In this document: in pieces, positions 30,548-39,363 of the stretch
Position numbering within the stretch: position 1 is the stretch's first letter
How the letters are laid out: each line of letters opens with the position of its first letter
From: Xenorhabdus thuongxuanensis
Lineage (GTDB): Bacteria > Pseudomonadota > Gammaproteobacteria > Enterobacterales > Enterobacteriaceae
NCBI RefSeq assembly: GCF_001908095.1
Contig: NZ_MKGR01000006.1
Coordinates: forward strand, 1-64,000
Direction: 5' to 3'
Length of the DNA stretch: 64,000 bases
Translations under genes and position numbers: made by a program
The notes under the pieces: model-generated
Databases searched by the model: none
Seen by the model: the letters and a program-made list of their open reading frames with translations, nothing else
What the model was told of the DNA's origin: nothing

Positions 30548-31021
30548 ATGTTAGATAAAATAGATCGTAAGCTACTAGAACTGCTCCAACAAGATTGTAG
30601 TCTATCCTTAAACGCACTGGCTGAAGCCGTTAATTTGACTTCGACACCTTGTTGGAAGCGCCTTAAACGACTTGAAGATGAAGGTTATATTGTTGGCAAG
30701 GTTGCCTTGTTAAATGGGGAAAAACTCGGCTTGGGTTTGACAGTGATAGTGATGATTAAAACTCAGCAACACAATAGTGAATGGTATGAACAGTTTGTCT
30801 CCTTTGTAAAAGAGATGCCAGAAGTCTTAACATTTTATCGAATGGCTGGTGAATATGATTACCTGATGCATATAGAAGTTGTTGATATGAAAAGCTATGA
30901 TCGTTTCTACAAACGCATGGTAAATGGGGTTTCTGGTTTGATTGACGTTACCTCTAACTTTGCCATGGAAAAGATCAAATATACAACGGCGCTACCAATA
31001 CCAGATTCAGTAACATCATAA
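30548..31021 (+). CDS. decR: Lrp/AsnC-family cysteine-responsive regulator DecR (YbaO)
   Basis: A 157-aa feast/famine regulator: N-terminal helix-turn-helix ([26 protein letters not shown]...) and C-terminal RAM ligand-binding domain ([23 protein letters not shown]). E. coli DecR responds to cysteine and activates a cysteine-detoxification gene; Pantoea CcdR does the same for the adjacent ccdA. Here it is divergent from a candidate ccdA. AGGA is 9 nt before the ATG. mdlA follows after 56 nt. Confidence 0.88.
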   Translation: MLDKIDRKLLELLQQDCSLSLNALAEAVNLTSTPCWKRLKRLEDEGYIVGKVALLNGEKLGLGLTVIVMIKTQQHNSEWYEQFVSFVKEMPEVLTFYRMAGEYDYLMHIEVVDMKSYDRFYKRMVNGVSGLIDVTSNFAMEKIKYTTALPIPDSVTS

Positions 31022-31077
31022 AGATCCCTTTGGTCGGTAGGTGCTAACCCTTTCATTTTTACCTTGGGAATAGATGT

Positions 31078-32826
31078 GTGAGATTATTTTCACAATTAAG
31101 CTGGTATTTTATTAGTGAGTGGCGGCGTTATTTAGGAGCTGTCATTTTCCTCGTTTTGATTGCAGTGCTGCAACTTATTCCTCCCCGCTTGGTTGGGTTT
31201 ATCGTTGATGGCATTAGCACAAAAACAATGACCTTCCGTCAACTATTGATATGGCTGGGGCTAATGCTGTTCATTGCTTTGGCAATCTATGGCTTGCGAT
31301 ATGTTTGGCGTGTATGGTTGTTTGGGGCTTCTTATCGGCTAGCTGTTAAACTGCGTAGTGACTTCTATTGGCGTCTGAGTAGCCAAAATCCTGAATTTTA
31401 TTTGCGCCATAGAACAGGCGATCTCATGGCTCGCGCAACAAATGATGTTAACAGAGTTGTTTTTGCCGCAGGTGAGGGAGTCCTTACTTTGGTTGATGCT
31501 TTAGTCATGGGGTGCTCTGTCCTAATTGTAATGAGCGTGAATATTAGTTGGCAATTAACATTGTTATCACTAGTGCCGATGCCCATTATGGCTTTGGTGA
31601 TCCAGCATTATGGTAATCAGCTTCATCATCGTTTTAAATCTGCGCAAGGCGCATTCTCTGCCTTGAATAACCACGCGCAGGAAAGTTTGACTAGTATCCG
31701 TATGATAAAAGCGTTTGGACTGGAGGAGCTGCAATCTAATCAGTTTGAAGAAGTTGCTATTGATGCAGGGCGTAAGAATATGCGTGTTGCACGTATAGAT
31801 GCGCGTTTTAATCCCACTATTTTTATTGCTATTACTGTTTCAAATCTCTTGGCTGTTGGTGGAGGGAGTTGGATGGTAGTGAATGGCTCCATGACCCTTG
31901 GTGAACTGACCAGTTTTGTAATGTATCTGGGATTGATGATATGGCCTATGTTGGCATTAGCATGGATGTTCAACATTGTTGAGAGAGGAAGTGCCGCTTA
32001 TGCACGTATCCGCAGTTTGTTGCAGGAACCACTGGTAACCGAAGATGGCGTGTTGTCTTTGTCTTCAGAGCGGGGAAGTTTACAGGTAAATATCAATAAA
32101 TTTATTTATCCTCAAAGTGATAAACCTGTTTTGGAAAATATCCATTTCCAACTAGAACCTGGTCAGTTGTTGGGGTTTTGTGGCTCAACGGGGGCAGGGA
32201 AGAGTACTTTATTGGCTTTATTGCAGCGGCAGTTTGATGTAACCGATGGAGCTATCCTTTTCCAGTCAAAAAATATCTCTGCTCTTCGAATGGAAGAGTG
32301 GCGTTCACGATTGGCTATTGTCAACCAAACTCCTTTCTTATTTTCGGATACGGTTGCAGGTAATATTGCGCTGGGACGGCCTGATGCAACCCAAGAGCAA
32401 ATAGAAGAAGTCGCTCGTTTAGCAAGTGTACATGATGATATTTTGCGGCTGCCTCAAGGTTACCAAACGGAAGTTGGAGAACGCGGTGTGATGCTTTCAG
32501 GGGGGCAAAAACAGCGTATATCCATTGCCAGGGCTCTTCTGTTAGATACGGAGATTTTAATCCTTGATGATGCCCTGTCAGCCGTTGATGGGCACACGGA
32601 ACACCAGATTATGAAAAACCTTAGCCAGTGGCGGCAACAGCGCACTGTTATTATCAGCGCGCACCGGCTGTCGGCATTAACAGAAGCAGATAATATTTTG
32701 GTTATGCAACATGGCACTATTGTACAACAGGGCCAGCATAAGCAGCTTATTGCTCAATCAGGCTGGTATTCCGATATGTACCATTACCAACAACTAGAAG
32801 CTGCATTGGGTGGAGAAAATGACTAA
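31078..32826 (+). CDS. mdlA: Multidrug ABC transporter half MdlA (permease/ATPase)
   Basis: Half-transporter of a probable heterodimeric type IV ABC exporter. Six-helix domain (about 1-310), then an ATPase domain with Walker [10 protein letters not shown], signature LSGGQKQR and Walker [14 protein letters not shown]. The catalytic Glu after Walker B is replaced by Asp (LILDD), the mark of a degenerate nucleotide-binding site, while the partner MdlB has Glu. GTG start ([11 protein letters not shown]) aligned with E. coli. 582 aa. Overlaps mdlB by 8 bp. The substrate is unknown. Confidence 0.94.
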   Translation: MRLFSQLSWYFISEWRRYLGAVIFLVLIAVLQLIPPRLVGFIVDGISTKTMTFRQLLIWLGLMLFIALAIYGLRYVWRVWLFGASYRLAVKLRSDFYWRLSSQNPEFYLRHRTGDLMARATNDVNRVVFAAGEGVLTLVDALVMGCSVLIVMSVNISWQLTLLSLVPMPIMALVIQHYGNQLHHRFKSAQGAFSALNNHAQESLTSIRMIKAFGLEELQSNQFEEVAIDAGRKNMRVARIDARFNPTIFIAITVSNLLAVGGGSWMVVNGSMTLGELTSFVMYLGLMIWPMLALAWMFNIVERGSAAYARIRSLLQEPLVTEDGVLSLSSERGSLQVNINKFIYPQSDKPVLENIHFQLEPGQLLGFCGSTGAGKSTLLALLQRQFDVTDGAILFQSKNISALRMEEWRSRLAIVNQTPFLFSDTVAGNIALGRPDATQEQIEEVARLASVHDDILRLPQGYQTEVGERGVMLSGGQKQRISIARALLLDTEILILDDALSAVDGHTEHQIMKNLSQWRQQRTVIISAHRLSALTEADNILVMQHGTIVQQGQHKQLIAQSGWYSDMYHYQQLEAALGGEND

Positions 32827-34588
32827 AACTTATATAGGTAAGTTATGGCCGTCATTAAAGCGCCTGCTTTCTTACGGCAAAAATTACCGCAAACCGATGC
32901 TAATTGCTGTATTGATGTTATGGATTGCTGCATTGGCAGAAGTTAGTGGGCCTCTGCTTGTAAGCTATTTTATCGACAATATGGTTGCAACTGGGAATTT
33001 ACCGCTCGATATTATTAGTGGACTTGCAGCGGTATTCTTGATTTTGCAGCTTATCGTTGCCGTTTTACACTATTATCAAACATTACTTTTTAATCAGGCA
33101 TCTGTGGGAGTAGTGCAGGAGCTTCGTACTGATGTGATGGATTCAGCATTACGTCAGCCATTAAGTGCTTTTGATACTCAACCAGTTGGACAACTGATAT
33201 CTCGCGTAACAAATGATACTGAGGTCATTAAAGATCTGTTTGTTAATGTGATTCCAATGGTATTTCACTGTATTGCACTGATTGGAGCCATGCTGATAGC
33301 CATGTTTGTTTTAAATTGGCGTATGGCATGTGTTGCGATCTTAATATTTCCAGCAGTTTTGCTTGTGATGGTTATCTATCAGCGTCTTAGTACTCCAATA
33401 GTTAGGCGGGTTCGCGGTTATCTGGCTGATATTAACGATGGCTTCAATGAAATCATCAATGGAATGAGTGTGATTCAACAATTTCGTCAGCAAGCTCGTT
33501 TTGGTGAGAAAATGTTGGCTGCCAACCGAGCACATTATCAGGCTCGTATGCAGGCTTTACGGTTAGATGGCATCTTATTAAGGCCATTATTGAGTTTCTT
33601 CTCTGCCGCAATATTGTGTGGTTTGCTTTTATTGTTTGGCATCAAAGGTACTGAGGCTATTGGTGTTGGTGTACTGTATGCTTTTATTAACTATCTTGGG
33701 CGATTGAATGAACCACTGATTGAGTTGACTTCACAGCAATCAGTATTACAACAAGCAGTGGTTTCAGGAGAACGTGTTTTCGAACTGATGGATAGCCCAC
33801 AGCAGCAATATGGCAATGATTTGCGAGTGTTAGAAAGTGGCAGTATTGATATTGAAAACTTAAACTTTGCTTATCGCGGTGACAAACTTGTCTTAAGAGA
33901 TATTAACCTGCATGTTCCTCCACATGGGTTTGTGGCCTTGGTCGGGCATACAGGGAGTGGAAAAAGTACTCTGGCTAATTTGATTATGGGGTACTATCCG
34001 TGGCAAGACGGTGAGCTCTATCTTGACAGGCGCTCCATATCTTCGCTTTCTCACGCAGTGCTGCGTAATGGGGTGGCAATGGTGCAGCAAGACCCTGTTG
34101 TTCTGGCTGCTTCATTTCTCAACAATATCACGCTAGGGCGGGATATCAGCGAAGAGAAAATATGGGAAGTATTAGAATTGGTTCAATTAGCTGACTTTGT
34201 TCGTAATTTACCAGATGGTTTGAATTCCGTTTTAGGAGAACAAGGAAATACACTTTCAGCAGGCCAAAAACAGCTTTTAGCAATGGCTAGAGTTTTAGTG
34301 CAAACGCCACAGATCCTTATTTTGGATGAAGCAACCGCGAATATTGATTCTGGGACAGAGCAATCAATACAGAGGGCTTTGAGAATGATCCGCAAACAGA
34401 CGACATTAGTGGTGATTGCTCATCGTCTTTCAACCATTACTGAGGCTGATTCCATATTAGTGCTACATCGTGGTGCAATTGCTGAGCAAGGTCAGCATCA
34501 CCAGCTACTGGAAAAGCGTGGACGCTATTATCAAATGTACCAACTCCAGCAAGTTGGTGAGACGTTGAATGAATCAGTGCACGTTTAG
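32819..34588 (+). CDS. mdlB: Multidrug ABC transporter half MdlB (permease/ATPase)
   Basis: Partner of MdlA. Transmembrane domain about 1-325; ATPase domain with Walker [10 protein letters not shown], a non-canonical signature LSAGQKQLL, and a full Walker B with catalytic Glu ([12 protein letters not shown]). I use ATG 32819, which shares ATGACTAA with the mdlA stop and follows TGGAG; a GTG three codons earlier is possible. 589 aa. Its last codons contain an NtrC-like site for glnK. Confidence 0.94.
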   Translation: MTKTYIGKLWPSLKRLLSYGKNYRKPMLIAVLMLWIAALAEVSGPLLVSYFIDNMVATGNLPLDIISGLAAVFLILQLIVAVLHYYQTLLFNQASVGVVQELRTDVMDSALRQPLSAFDTQPVGQLISRVTNDTEVIKDLFVNVIPMVFHCIALIGAMLIAMFVLNWRMACVAILIFPAVLLVMVIYQRLSTPIVRRVRGYLADINDGFNEIINGMSVIQQFRQQARFGEKMLAANRAHYQARMQALRLDGILLRPLLSFFSAAILCGLLLLFGIKGTEAIGVGVLYAFINYLGRLNEPLIELTSQQSVLQQAVVSGERVFELMDSPQQQYGNDLRVLESGSIDIENLNFAYRGDKLVLRDINLHVPPHGFVALVGHTGSGKSTLANLIMGYYPWQDGELYLDRRSISSLSHAVLRNGVAMVQQDPVVLAASFLNNITLGRDISEEKIWEVLELVQLADFVRNLPDGLNSVLGEQGNTLSAGQKQLLAMARVLVQTPQILILDEATANIDSGTEQSIQRALRMIRKQTTLVVIAHRLSTITEADSILVLHRGAIAEQGQHHQLLEKRGRYYQMYQLQQVGETLNESVHV

Positions 34589-34594
34589 TGTGCA
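34578..34594 (+). promoter_or_regulatory. NtrC binding site (enhancer) for glnK-amtB
   Basis: TGCAC-GTTTAGT-GTGCA is a full match to the 17-bp NtrC dyad TGCAC-N7-GTGCA. It overlaps the mdlB stop codon and lies about 106 bp upstream of the sigma-54 promoter, a normal enhancer distance. Confidence 0.75.
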
Positions 34595-34612
34595 TATTTA
34601 GGATGCGTATAG

Positions 34613-34641
34613 GGAGCAGATGTATTTTCTGTTCCTTTTTT
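34613..34641 (+). terminator. Terminator of mdlAB
   Basis: GGAGCAGA / TCTGTTCC hairpin (one G-U pair) followed by six T, 24 nt past mdlB. Confidence 0.75.
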
Positions 34642-34699
34642 ATCCCTTCTTTAGAGATGTTTTTCGATAACAAGCTGATTACTCATCGTTTTTAACTTT

Positions 34700-34715
34700 T
34701 GGCATATCCTTTGCA
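34700..34715 (+). promoter_or_regulatory. Sigma-54 promoter of glnK-amtB
   Basis: TGGCATATCCTTTGCA matches TGGCAYRNNNNTTGCW at every position (-24/-12). About 40 nt before the glnK ATG. Predicts expression only under nitrogen limitation with NtrC. Confidence 0.85.
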
Positions 34716-34755
34716 AATATTCCCTTGTACAAACGTAGCGAAAAACGGGGGAAAT

Positions 34756-35094
34756 ATGAAACTTATCACCATTATCATAAAGCCATTTAAGCTGGAGGAA
34801 GTGCGGGAAGCACTTGCTGATATAGGTATACAAGGTATGACTATAACAGAAGTAAAGGGATTTGGACGCCAAAAAGGCCATTCCGAACTTTATCGAGGCG
34901 CTGAATATAACGTTAATTTTTTGCCCAAAGTTAAGATTGATATTGCTACCAATGATGAACGAGTTGAAGAAATTATCCATGTTGTTCAGCAGACTGCTTT
35001 CACCGGAAAAATGGGGGATGGAAAAATCTTTCTTTTTGAATTACAGCATGCAGTCCGGATCAGAACCGGTGAAACGAATAATGCAGCACTGTAA
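34756..35094 (+). CDS. glnK: Nitrogen regulatory PII protein GlnK
   Basis: Trimeric PII signal protein that senses 2-oxoglutarate and ATP/ADP and plugs the AmtB channel when nitrogen is plentiful. 112 aa as in E. coli. The T-loop Tyr51 (HSELYRGAEYNVNF), the site of uridylylation, is present, as is the B-loop TGKMGDGKIF. The frame is open upstream, but ATG 34756 follows CGGGGGA and gives the universal MKLITIIIKPFKLEEV. 13 nt before amtB. Confidence 0.96.
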   Translation: MKLITIIIKPFKLEEVREALADIGIQGMTITEVKGFGRQKGHSELYRGAEYNVNFLPKVKIDIATNDERVEEIIHVVQQTAFTGKMGDGKIFLFELQHAVRIRTGETNNAAL

Positions 35095-35107
35095 ATGAGG
35101 GTGAAAA

Positions 35108-36388
35108 ATGAAGAAGAAATTTTTATCTATAGCGTGTATTGCGGCCAGTTTTCCTTCGTTTGCTATTGCTGCGGAAAGTAATTTCAATAAAGCAGATACT
35201 GTATTCATGTTGATAAATACGATACTTGTACTTTTTATGACAATACCCGGCATTGCCCTATTTTATGGGGGATTACTACGCAGCAAAAATATTTTGTCAC
35301 TAATGTCACAGGTGATTGTCAGTTTTTCATTGGTTTGTGTGCTTTGGATTATTTATGGATACAGCATGACCTTTGAGATAGGCAACTCTTTTTGGGGTGG
35401 TTTTGGTCAGGTTATGTTGAAAAATATATCCATAACTGATCTAACTGGTAGTTTTTATCAGTTAATTCATGTTGTTTTTCAAGGCGCATTTGCATGTATT
35501 ACTGTTGCTTTGGTAGTAGGAGCATTATGTGAAAGAATTCGTTTTTCTGCATTGCTGATCTTTAGTGTGCTATGGCTGACAGCATCTTATATCCCTATGG
35601 CGCACATGGTATGGGGAGGCGGCTGGCTTGCTCAGGATGGAGCCTTGGATTTTGCTGGCGGTACTGTTGTTCATATTAATGCGGCAGCGGCAGGATTGGT
35701 TGGTGCTTACTTACTTGGGAAGCGTTCAGGCTTTGGGCGGGAAGCATTTAAACCTCATAGCCTACCAATGACTTTTATTGGAACAGCGATCCTTTACATT
35801 GGATGGTTTGGCTTTAATGTGGGCTCTACTGGTGAAGTAAATGCTATTTCGGCGCTGGCTCTGGTTAATACGGTGGTAGCAACGGCGGGAGCGGTGTTGT
35901 CATGGGTTTTCTGTGAGTGGTTATTTCGCCAGAAACCTTCGCTTTTAGGAGCATGTTCTGGGTGCATTTCTGGTTTAGTGGTTATTACGCCTGCTGCTGC
36001 AACAGTTGGTATTGGTGGTGCATTGGTGATGGGTTTGATTGCAGGTATTGCTGGCTTATGGGGGGTAGTCATACTGAAAAGATGGTTACGTGTTGATGAT
36101 GTTTGTGATGTGTTTGGGGTGCATGGAGTATGTGGCATTGTCGGTTGTTTATTAACCGGCGTTTTTACTGCATCCGCTTTAGGTGGAACAGGATTTGCTG
36201 AAGGAATGACAATGTTAAGACAGCTCAGTATTCAGGCTATTAGTATATTGGTCTGTATAGTTTGGTCATCAATAGCGGCTTATATTTCATTTAAGATCGC
36301 TGATAAGTTGGTTGGGTTACGTATTAGTCTTGAGTCAGAAAGAGAAGGACTTGATATTACTTCACATGGTGAAAGTGCTTATAATTGA
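35108..36388 (+). CDS. amtB: Ammonium transporter AmtB
   Basis: Trimeric inner-membrane ammonium channel. Cleaved signal peptide of about 21 residues (ending AIAA), then eleven helices in the mature protein. The pore His pair lies in GTVVHINAAAAG and DVFGVHGVCGIVG. The C-terminus EREGLDITSHGESAYN is the conserved tail that GlnK contacts. 426 aa against 428 in E. coli. Cotranscribed with glnK from the sigma-54 promoter. Confidence 0.96.
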   Translation: MKKKFLSIACIAASFPSFAIAAESNFNKADTVFMLINTILVLFMTIPGIALFYGGLLRSKNILSLMSQVIVSFSLVCVLWIIYGYSMTFEIGNSFWGGFGQVMLKNISITDLTGSFYQLIHVVFQGAFACITVALVVGALCERIRFSALLIFSVLWLTASYIPMAHMVWGGGWLAQDGALDFAGGTVVHINAAAAGLVGAYLLGKRSGFGREAFKPHSLPMTFIGTAILYIGWFGFNVGSTGEVNAISALALVNTVVATAGAVLSWVFCEWLFRQKPSLLGACSGCISGLVVITPAAATVGIGGALVMGLIAGIAGLWGVVILKRWLRVDDVCDVFGVHGVCGIVGCLLTGVFTASALGGTGFAEGMTMLRQLSIQAISILVCIVWSSIAAYISFKIADKLVGLRISLESEREGLDITSHGESAYN

Positions 36389-36412
36389 GCATTTTTATTT
36401 ATTTGCAAATAG

Positions 36413-36449
36413 GTATGCCGTAGTAACAGAAAAGTTGATTACGGCATAC
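36413..36449. terminator. Hairpin between convergent amtB and tesB
   Basis: GTATGCCGTA / TACGGCATAC, a 10-bp perfect inverted repeat with a 17-nt loop, 25 nt past amtB and 19 nt from the tesB stop. An alternative AGTAAC / GTTACT pairing overlaps it. Confidence 0.55.
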
Positions 36450-36467
36450 GGTTACTGATTCAATTCA

Positions 36468-37322
36468 TCATAGCTTACGGATTACTCCCTCCTGAACCGC
36501 AGAAGCGATAAGCACGCCTGCACGGTTATAGATATGCCCACGGACAAAACCACGTGCTCCTGATGCTGATGGACTTTCGATTGCATAGAGTAGCCAGTCA
36601 TCCATATTGAAAGGGCGGTGATACCACATTGAGTGATCAATCGTGGCTATTTGCATATTTTCCGCCATAAATTTGACACCATGGGGCTGTAGTGCCGTGG
36701 GCAGGAAATTGAAATCTGATGCATAGCCTAGCAAACAATGATGAATGAATGGATCTTCTGGCATTTTTCCGTTGCTACGGAACCAAACATAACGCATAGG
36801 AATTTGGGCTGAATGATGGGGCAGATTTTGAAGAGGAACGAATTTCATCTCCAAAGGCGGGGTGGAAAAAACTTTTTTTAATTTCGTCGGGAGTGAGTTA
36901 GCCATTTTTTTTACAATTTCTTCTTGGGACTCTAACTCTTCGGGAGCAGGGACTAGGGGCATAGTATTTTGATGTTCAAAACTTTCTTCATGTCCTTGAA
37001 AGGACGCTGTCATGTAGAAGATAGGATGACCATTTTGTATTGCGCTAATGCGGCGGGCACTGAAACTTTTTCCATCACGCAATATTTCAACATCATAAAC
37101 AATGGGCTTATGGCTATTACCTGGACGTAGAAAATAGCTATGAAAGGAGTGGATCATTCTATCATCCGCGACGGTTTGTTTTGCTGCATATAGTGCTTGG
37201 CCTATTACTTGCCCGCCGAAAACTTGAGGAAATCCCAAGTCTTCACTTTGTCCTCGGTAAATTCCTTCTTCTATTTTTTCTAAGTGTATCAAGTTAATTA
37301 AGTTTTGTAATGCTTGACTCAT
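36468..37322 (-). CDS. tesB: Acyl-CoA thioesterase II
   Basis: Double-hotdog thioesterase that hydrolyses medium- to long-chain acyl-CoA. 284 aa against 286 in E. coli. Conserved segments include [25 protein letters not shown] near the N-terminus, FHSYFLRPG, and near the C-terminus [11 protein letters not shown] (with the catalytic Asp) and [14 protein letters not shown]. The physiological role in E. coli is unclear. A single gene, convergent with amtB. Confidence 0.94.
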   Translation of the reverse strand: MSQALQNLINLIHLEKIEEGIYRGQSEDLGFPQVFGGQVIGQALYAAKQTVADDRMIHSFHSYFLRPGNSHKPIVYDVEILRDGKSFSARRISAIQNGHPIFYMTASFQGHEESFEHQNTMPLVPAPEELESQEEIVKKMANSLPTKLKKVFSTPPLEMKFVPLQNLPHHSAQIPMRYVWFRSNGKMPEDPFIHHCLLGYASDFNFLPTALQPHGVKFMAENMQIATIDHSMWYHRPFNMDDWLLYAIESPSASGARGFVRGHIYNRAGVLIASAVQEGVIRKL

Positions 37323-37858
37323 AACATGCCTTTACTTTTAAGAGCGTCTGAAAAGTATAAATGAAAGGTTATGGATAATAAGTTTTTATTTATTTGAAAA
37401 TAAATGGATTAAGTTGTAAATGAAATTATCCTTGAGTTTTTATTTTAGATGTGAATTATCACTATTAATTTTATCTATGTTTATCAAATAATGCGAATGT
37501 ATTTTTTTGTGATTTTATCTTTTGATTTGTATAGTTATTTTTATTTTAAATGCTAAGGGTAGAGAGATTGTTATTTAACTTAGGTTAATGTTGTGAAATT
37601 ATGCGGGTTTTATATAACGTAGCAATGATTCATTAGTGCTATTAAATATATCTGTTGTTGTATCTGTTTACTACTGTGAATGATAATTTGAAAAAATGTT
37701 ACAGGTATTCTGTTAAGTAAGATTATTAAAGAATAGAATAAGTAAAGATCAAATAGTAGATAGGGAAATTTTCAGTATCATAATTTTGGTTTTTGACACC
37801 ATTTTTGATGATTTTTACAACGTAATGAGTAATAAAACAGCATTCAAATGAAGTTGTC
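37323..37858. other. AT-rich intergenic region without a gene
   Basis: About 540 bp of very AT-rich sequence between tesB and ffs. E. coli has the lipoprotein gene ybaY here; I see no trace of it and no open frame with a ribosome-binding site. tesB promoter elements must lie at its left end. The base composition and closeness of hha suggest an H-NS-binding stretch, but that is inference. Confidence 0.4.
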
Positions 37859-37887
37859 TTGCTATTTCATAAAGTTTGAAAGATAAT
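37859..37887 (+). promoter_or_regulatory. Sigma-70 promoter of ffs
   Basis: TTGCTA, a 17-bp spacer, GATAAT. Start expected about 28 nt before the mature 4.5S RNA, in keeping with the processed 5' leader known for E. coli pre-4.5S RNA. Confidence 0.65.
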
Positions 37888-37921
37888 GTCCACCGCTTCG
37901 AAATTTGAAGCTAACATCAAT

Positions 37922-38035
37922 GGGGGCTCTGTTGGTTCTCCCGCAATGCTAACTTGTTAACTTGGTCAGGTCTGGAAAGAAGCAGCCATAGCAAGGGATG
38001 CGTGTGCCGGGATGTAGCTGGCAGAGCCCTCACCA
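37922..38035 (+). ncRNA. ffs: 4.5S RNA (bacterial SRP RNA)
   Basis: RNA of the signal recognition particle, partner of Ffh in cotranslational targeting to the membrane. The 114-nt sequence closely follows E. coli: 5' GGGGGCTCTG pairs with CAGAGCCCTC at the 3' end, and the universally conserved core reads GGTCAGGTCTGGAAAGAAGCAGCC (GGAA-type tetraloop and the symmetric and asymmetric Ffh-binding loops). The tip loop here is GGAAAG-like where E. coli has GGAAGG. Ends are by alignment and may be off by one or two bases. Confidence 0.95.
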
Positions 38036-38115
38036 ATTTCAAGTTCATCATAAGATTATACTGTCAGCCGATAATAGCTACCGGCTCAAGTCACTTTCTA
38101 TCTGAACATTATAGT

Positions 38116-38319
38116 TTAGCGGACAAATTTCCAAACAGACGATGGAATTTTATCATAGAGTTTATTCATGGTAAGTTCGGCCAAACGGTGATCAGCTGCA
38201 GAATAGAACAATTCGAGTTCATCTTCCGAAAGCTCGTATTTATTTTTTTCAATTACACGTTCCAGTGTTTCAATAGAAGTGCATTTTCTTAAACGCATCA
38301 GATAGTCAGTTTTAGTCAT
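38116..38319 (-). CDS. hha: Haemolysin expression-modulating protein Hha
   Basis: Small H-NS partner that tunes silencing of horizontally acquired genes; also the toxin-like half of the Hha-TomB pair. 67 aa, with [24 protein letters not shown] and the C-terminal [11 protein letters not shown] matching the Hha/YmoA family. Downstream of tomB by 47 nt on the same strand. Convergent with ffs. Confidence 0.95.
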   Translation of the reverse strand: MTKTDYLMRLRKCTSIETLERVIEKNKYELSEDELELFYSAADHRLAELTMNKLYDKIPSSVWKFVR

Positions 38320-38366
38320 AATCGCCTTATCTTATTTGGTATAAAAAATAGTTAGAAATATATTTA

Positions 38367-38735
38367 TCAGATTTTGCTTAGAGAAGCGTTCAAATCATGT
38401 AACAGGACGTTAGTTAAGTGTTCGTTTGTTTTTTGCCATGTTGTAAGTTCAAGAAAGCTTATCTTATCACTTCCAAACAAATTATATGTTTCATCCAGAT
38501 AGTCATCAATTAAGGTACTCAGAGTGTGGTTGTCTGAGTATTTAATTTTAAAGCTCCAGACAAAAGCTGCAATGTGTTCAATCAATTCGTTTAGTTTTAA
38601 ACTTTTTTCGGAGGTCAGGTCGTGAATCCAATGATTATCAGTTCGATTCAGGACGGAAAAAGCCTCATGAATTAAATTTTCACATAAGTATTTTAATTCA
38701 GCAATATCATGTCTTCTTGGTGAATATTCATCCAT
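38367..38735 (-). CDS. tomB: Hha toxicity modulator TomB (YbaJ)
   Basis: Antitoxin-like partner of Hha; in E. coli it reduces Hha toxicity in an oxygen-dependent way and affects biofilm. 122 aa. MDEYSPRRHDIAELKYLCENL and LNELIEHIAAFVWSFKIKY are the conserved parts. The frame is open 7 codons further, but ATG 38735 has a perfect GGAGGTG 5 nt ahead. It leads the tomB-hha operon. Confidence 0.93.
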   Translation of the reverse strand: MDEYSPRRHDIAELKYLCENLIHEAFSVLNRTDNHWIHDLTSEKSLKLNELIEHIAAFVWSFKIKYSDNHTLSTLIDDYLDETYNLFGSDKISFLELTTWQKTNEHLTNVLLHDLNASLSKI

Positions 38736-38757
38736 AATCACCTCCGTATACGACACA

Positions 38758-39325
38758 CCGCTTATTTGAACTAAGTCTTATACATGTTAATTATTATAGT
38801 CATTCTTTTAGAATAGAGCCTATCAAAACATGATTATTATTTACTAATGCTAGTGCTCTATTTTACGTATCTGCCAACTAGATTTTTTAACAATGGCTCA
38901 TTTACGTTTAGTTACGACAAAAACATTAAATCCTGGCAAAGTCCCATTTCTGGTAAGCGCTAGCATTCTACTACGAAGGATAGTCATATCCACATATACT
39001 GTGAAACATATTAAATTATACTAATACAGTAGCAATAGCACAGCAATCATTATAGGCGATTGTATTGCGACTTTCAAAATCAATATAGCGTCATTATTAC
39101 ATATGTCACCATTGAGATGGAACACTTTTTACCATTAGAAGGTGTAATCGGGAGAAAAACAAGGAAAATTACCAATCTATCTTCTGTTTATTAAAAAGAG
39201 GAAGATGTTGTCTTTTAAACTTATCTTGTCATTCATAAGTATTTATTTTAATTAGACTATGAATGAATTTTAACGCAGATATTGTCATCTTGTAATTTGT
39301 TGTTCGAAGGAGTTTTTATCCATTA
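38758..39325. other. Intergenic region between tomB and acrB
   Basis: About 570 bp without a convincing gene on either strand. It holds the tomB promoter region at its left end and a 122-bp segment bounded by near-perfect inverted repeats (38846-38967). Confidence 0.4.
38846..38967. repeat. 122-bp segment bounded by 12-bp inverted repeats
   Basis: AATGCTAGTGCT at the left and AGCGCTAGCATT at the right are inverted repeats matching at 11 of 12 positions. TACT flanks the left end, and TACT lies one base beyond the right end. The form is that of a miniature mobile element or a long hairpin. No coding capacity. Confidence 0.3.
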
Positions 39326-39351
39326 AAAAGGCCACATAAGTGGCCTTTTTG
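39326..39351 (-). terminator. Terminator of acrAB
   Basis: AAAAAGGCCAC-ATAA-GTGGCCTTTTT: 11-bp perfect stem with A and T runs built in, able to work on both strands; 13 nt past the acrB stop. Confidence 0.8.
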
Positions 39352-39363
39352 ACATAGCTGAAT

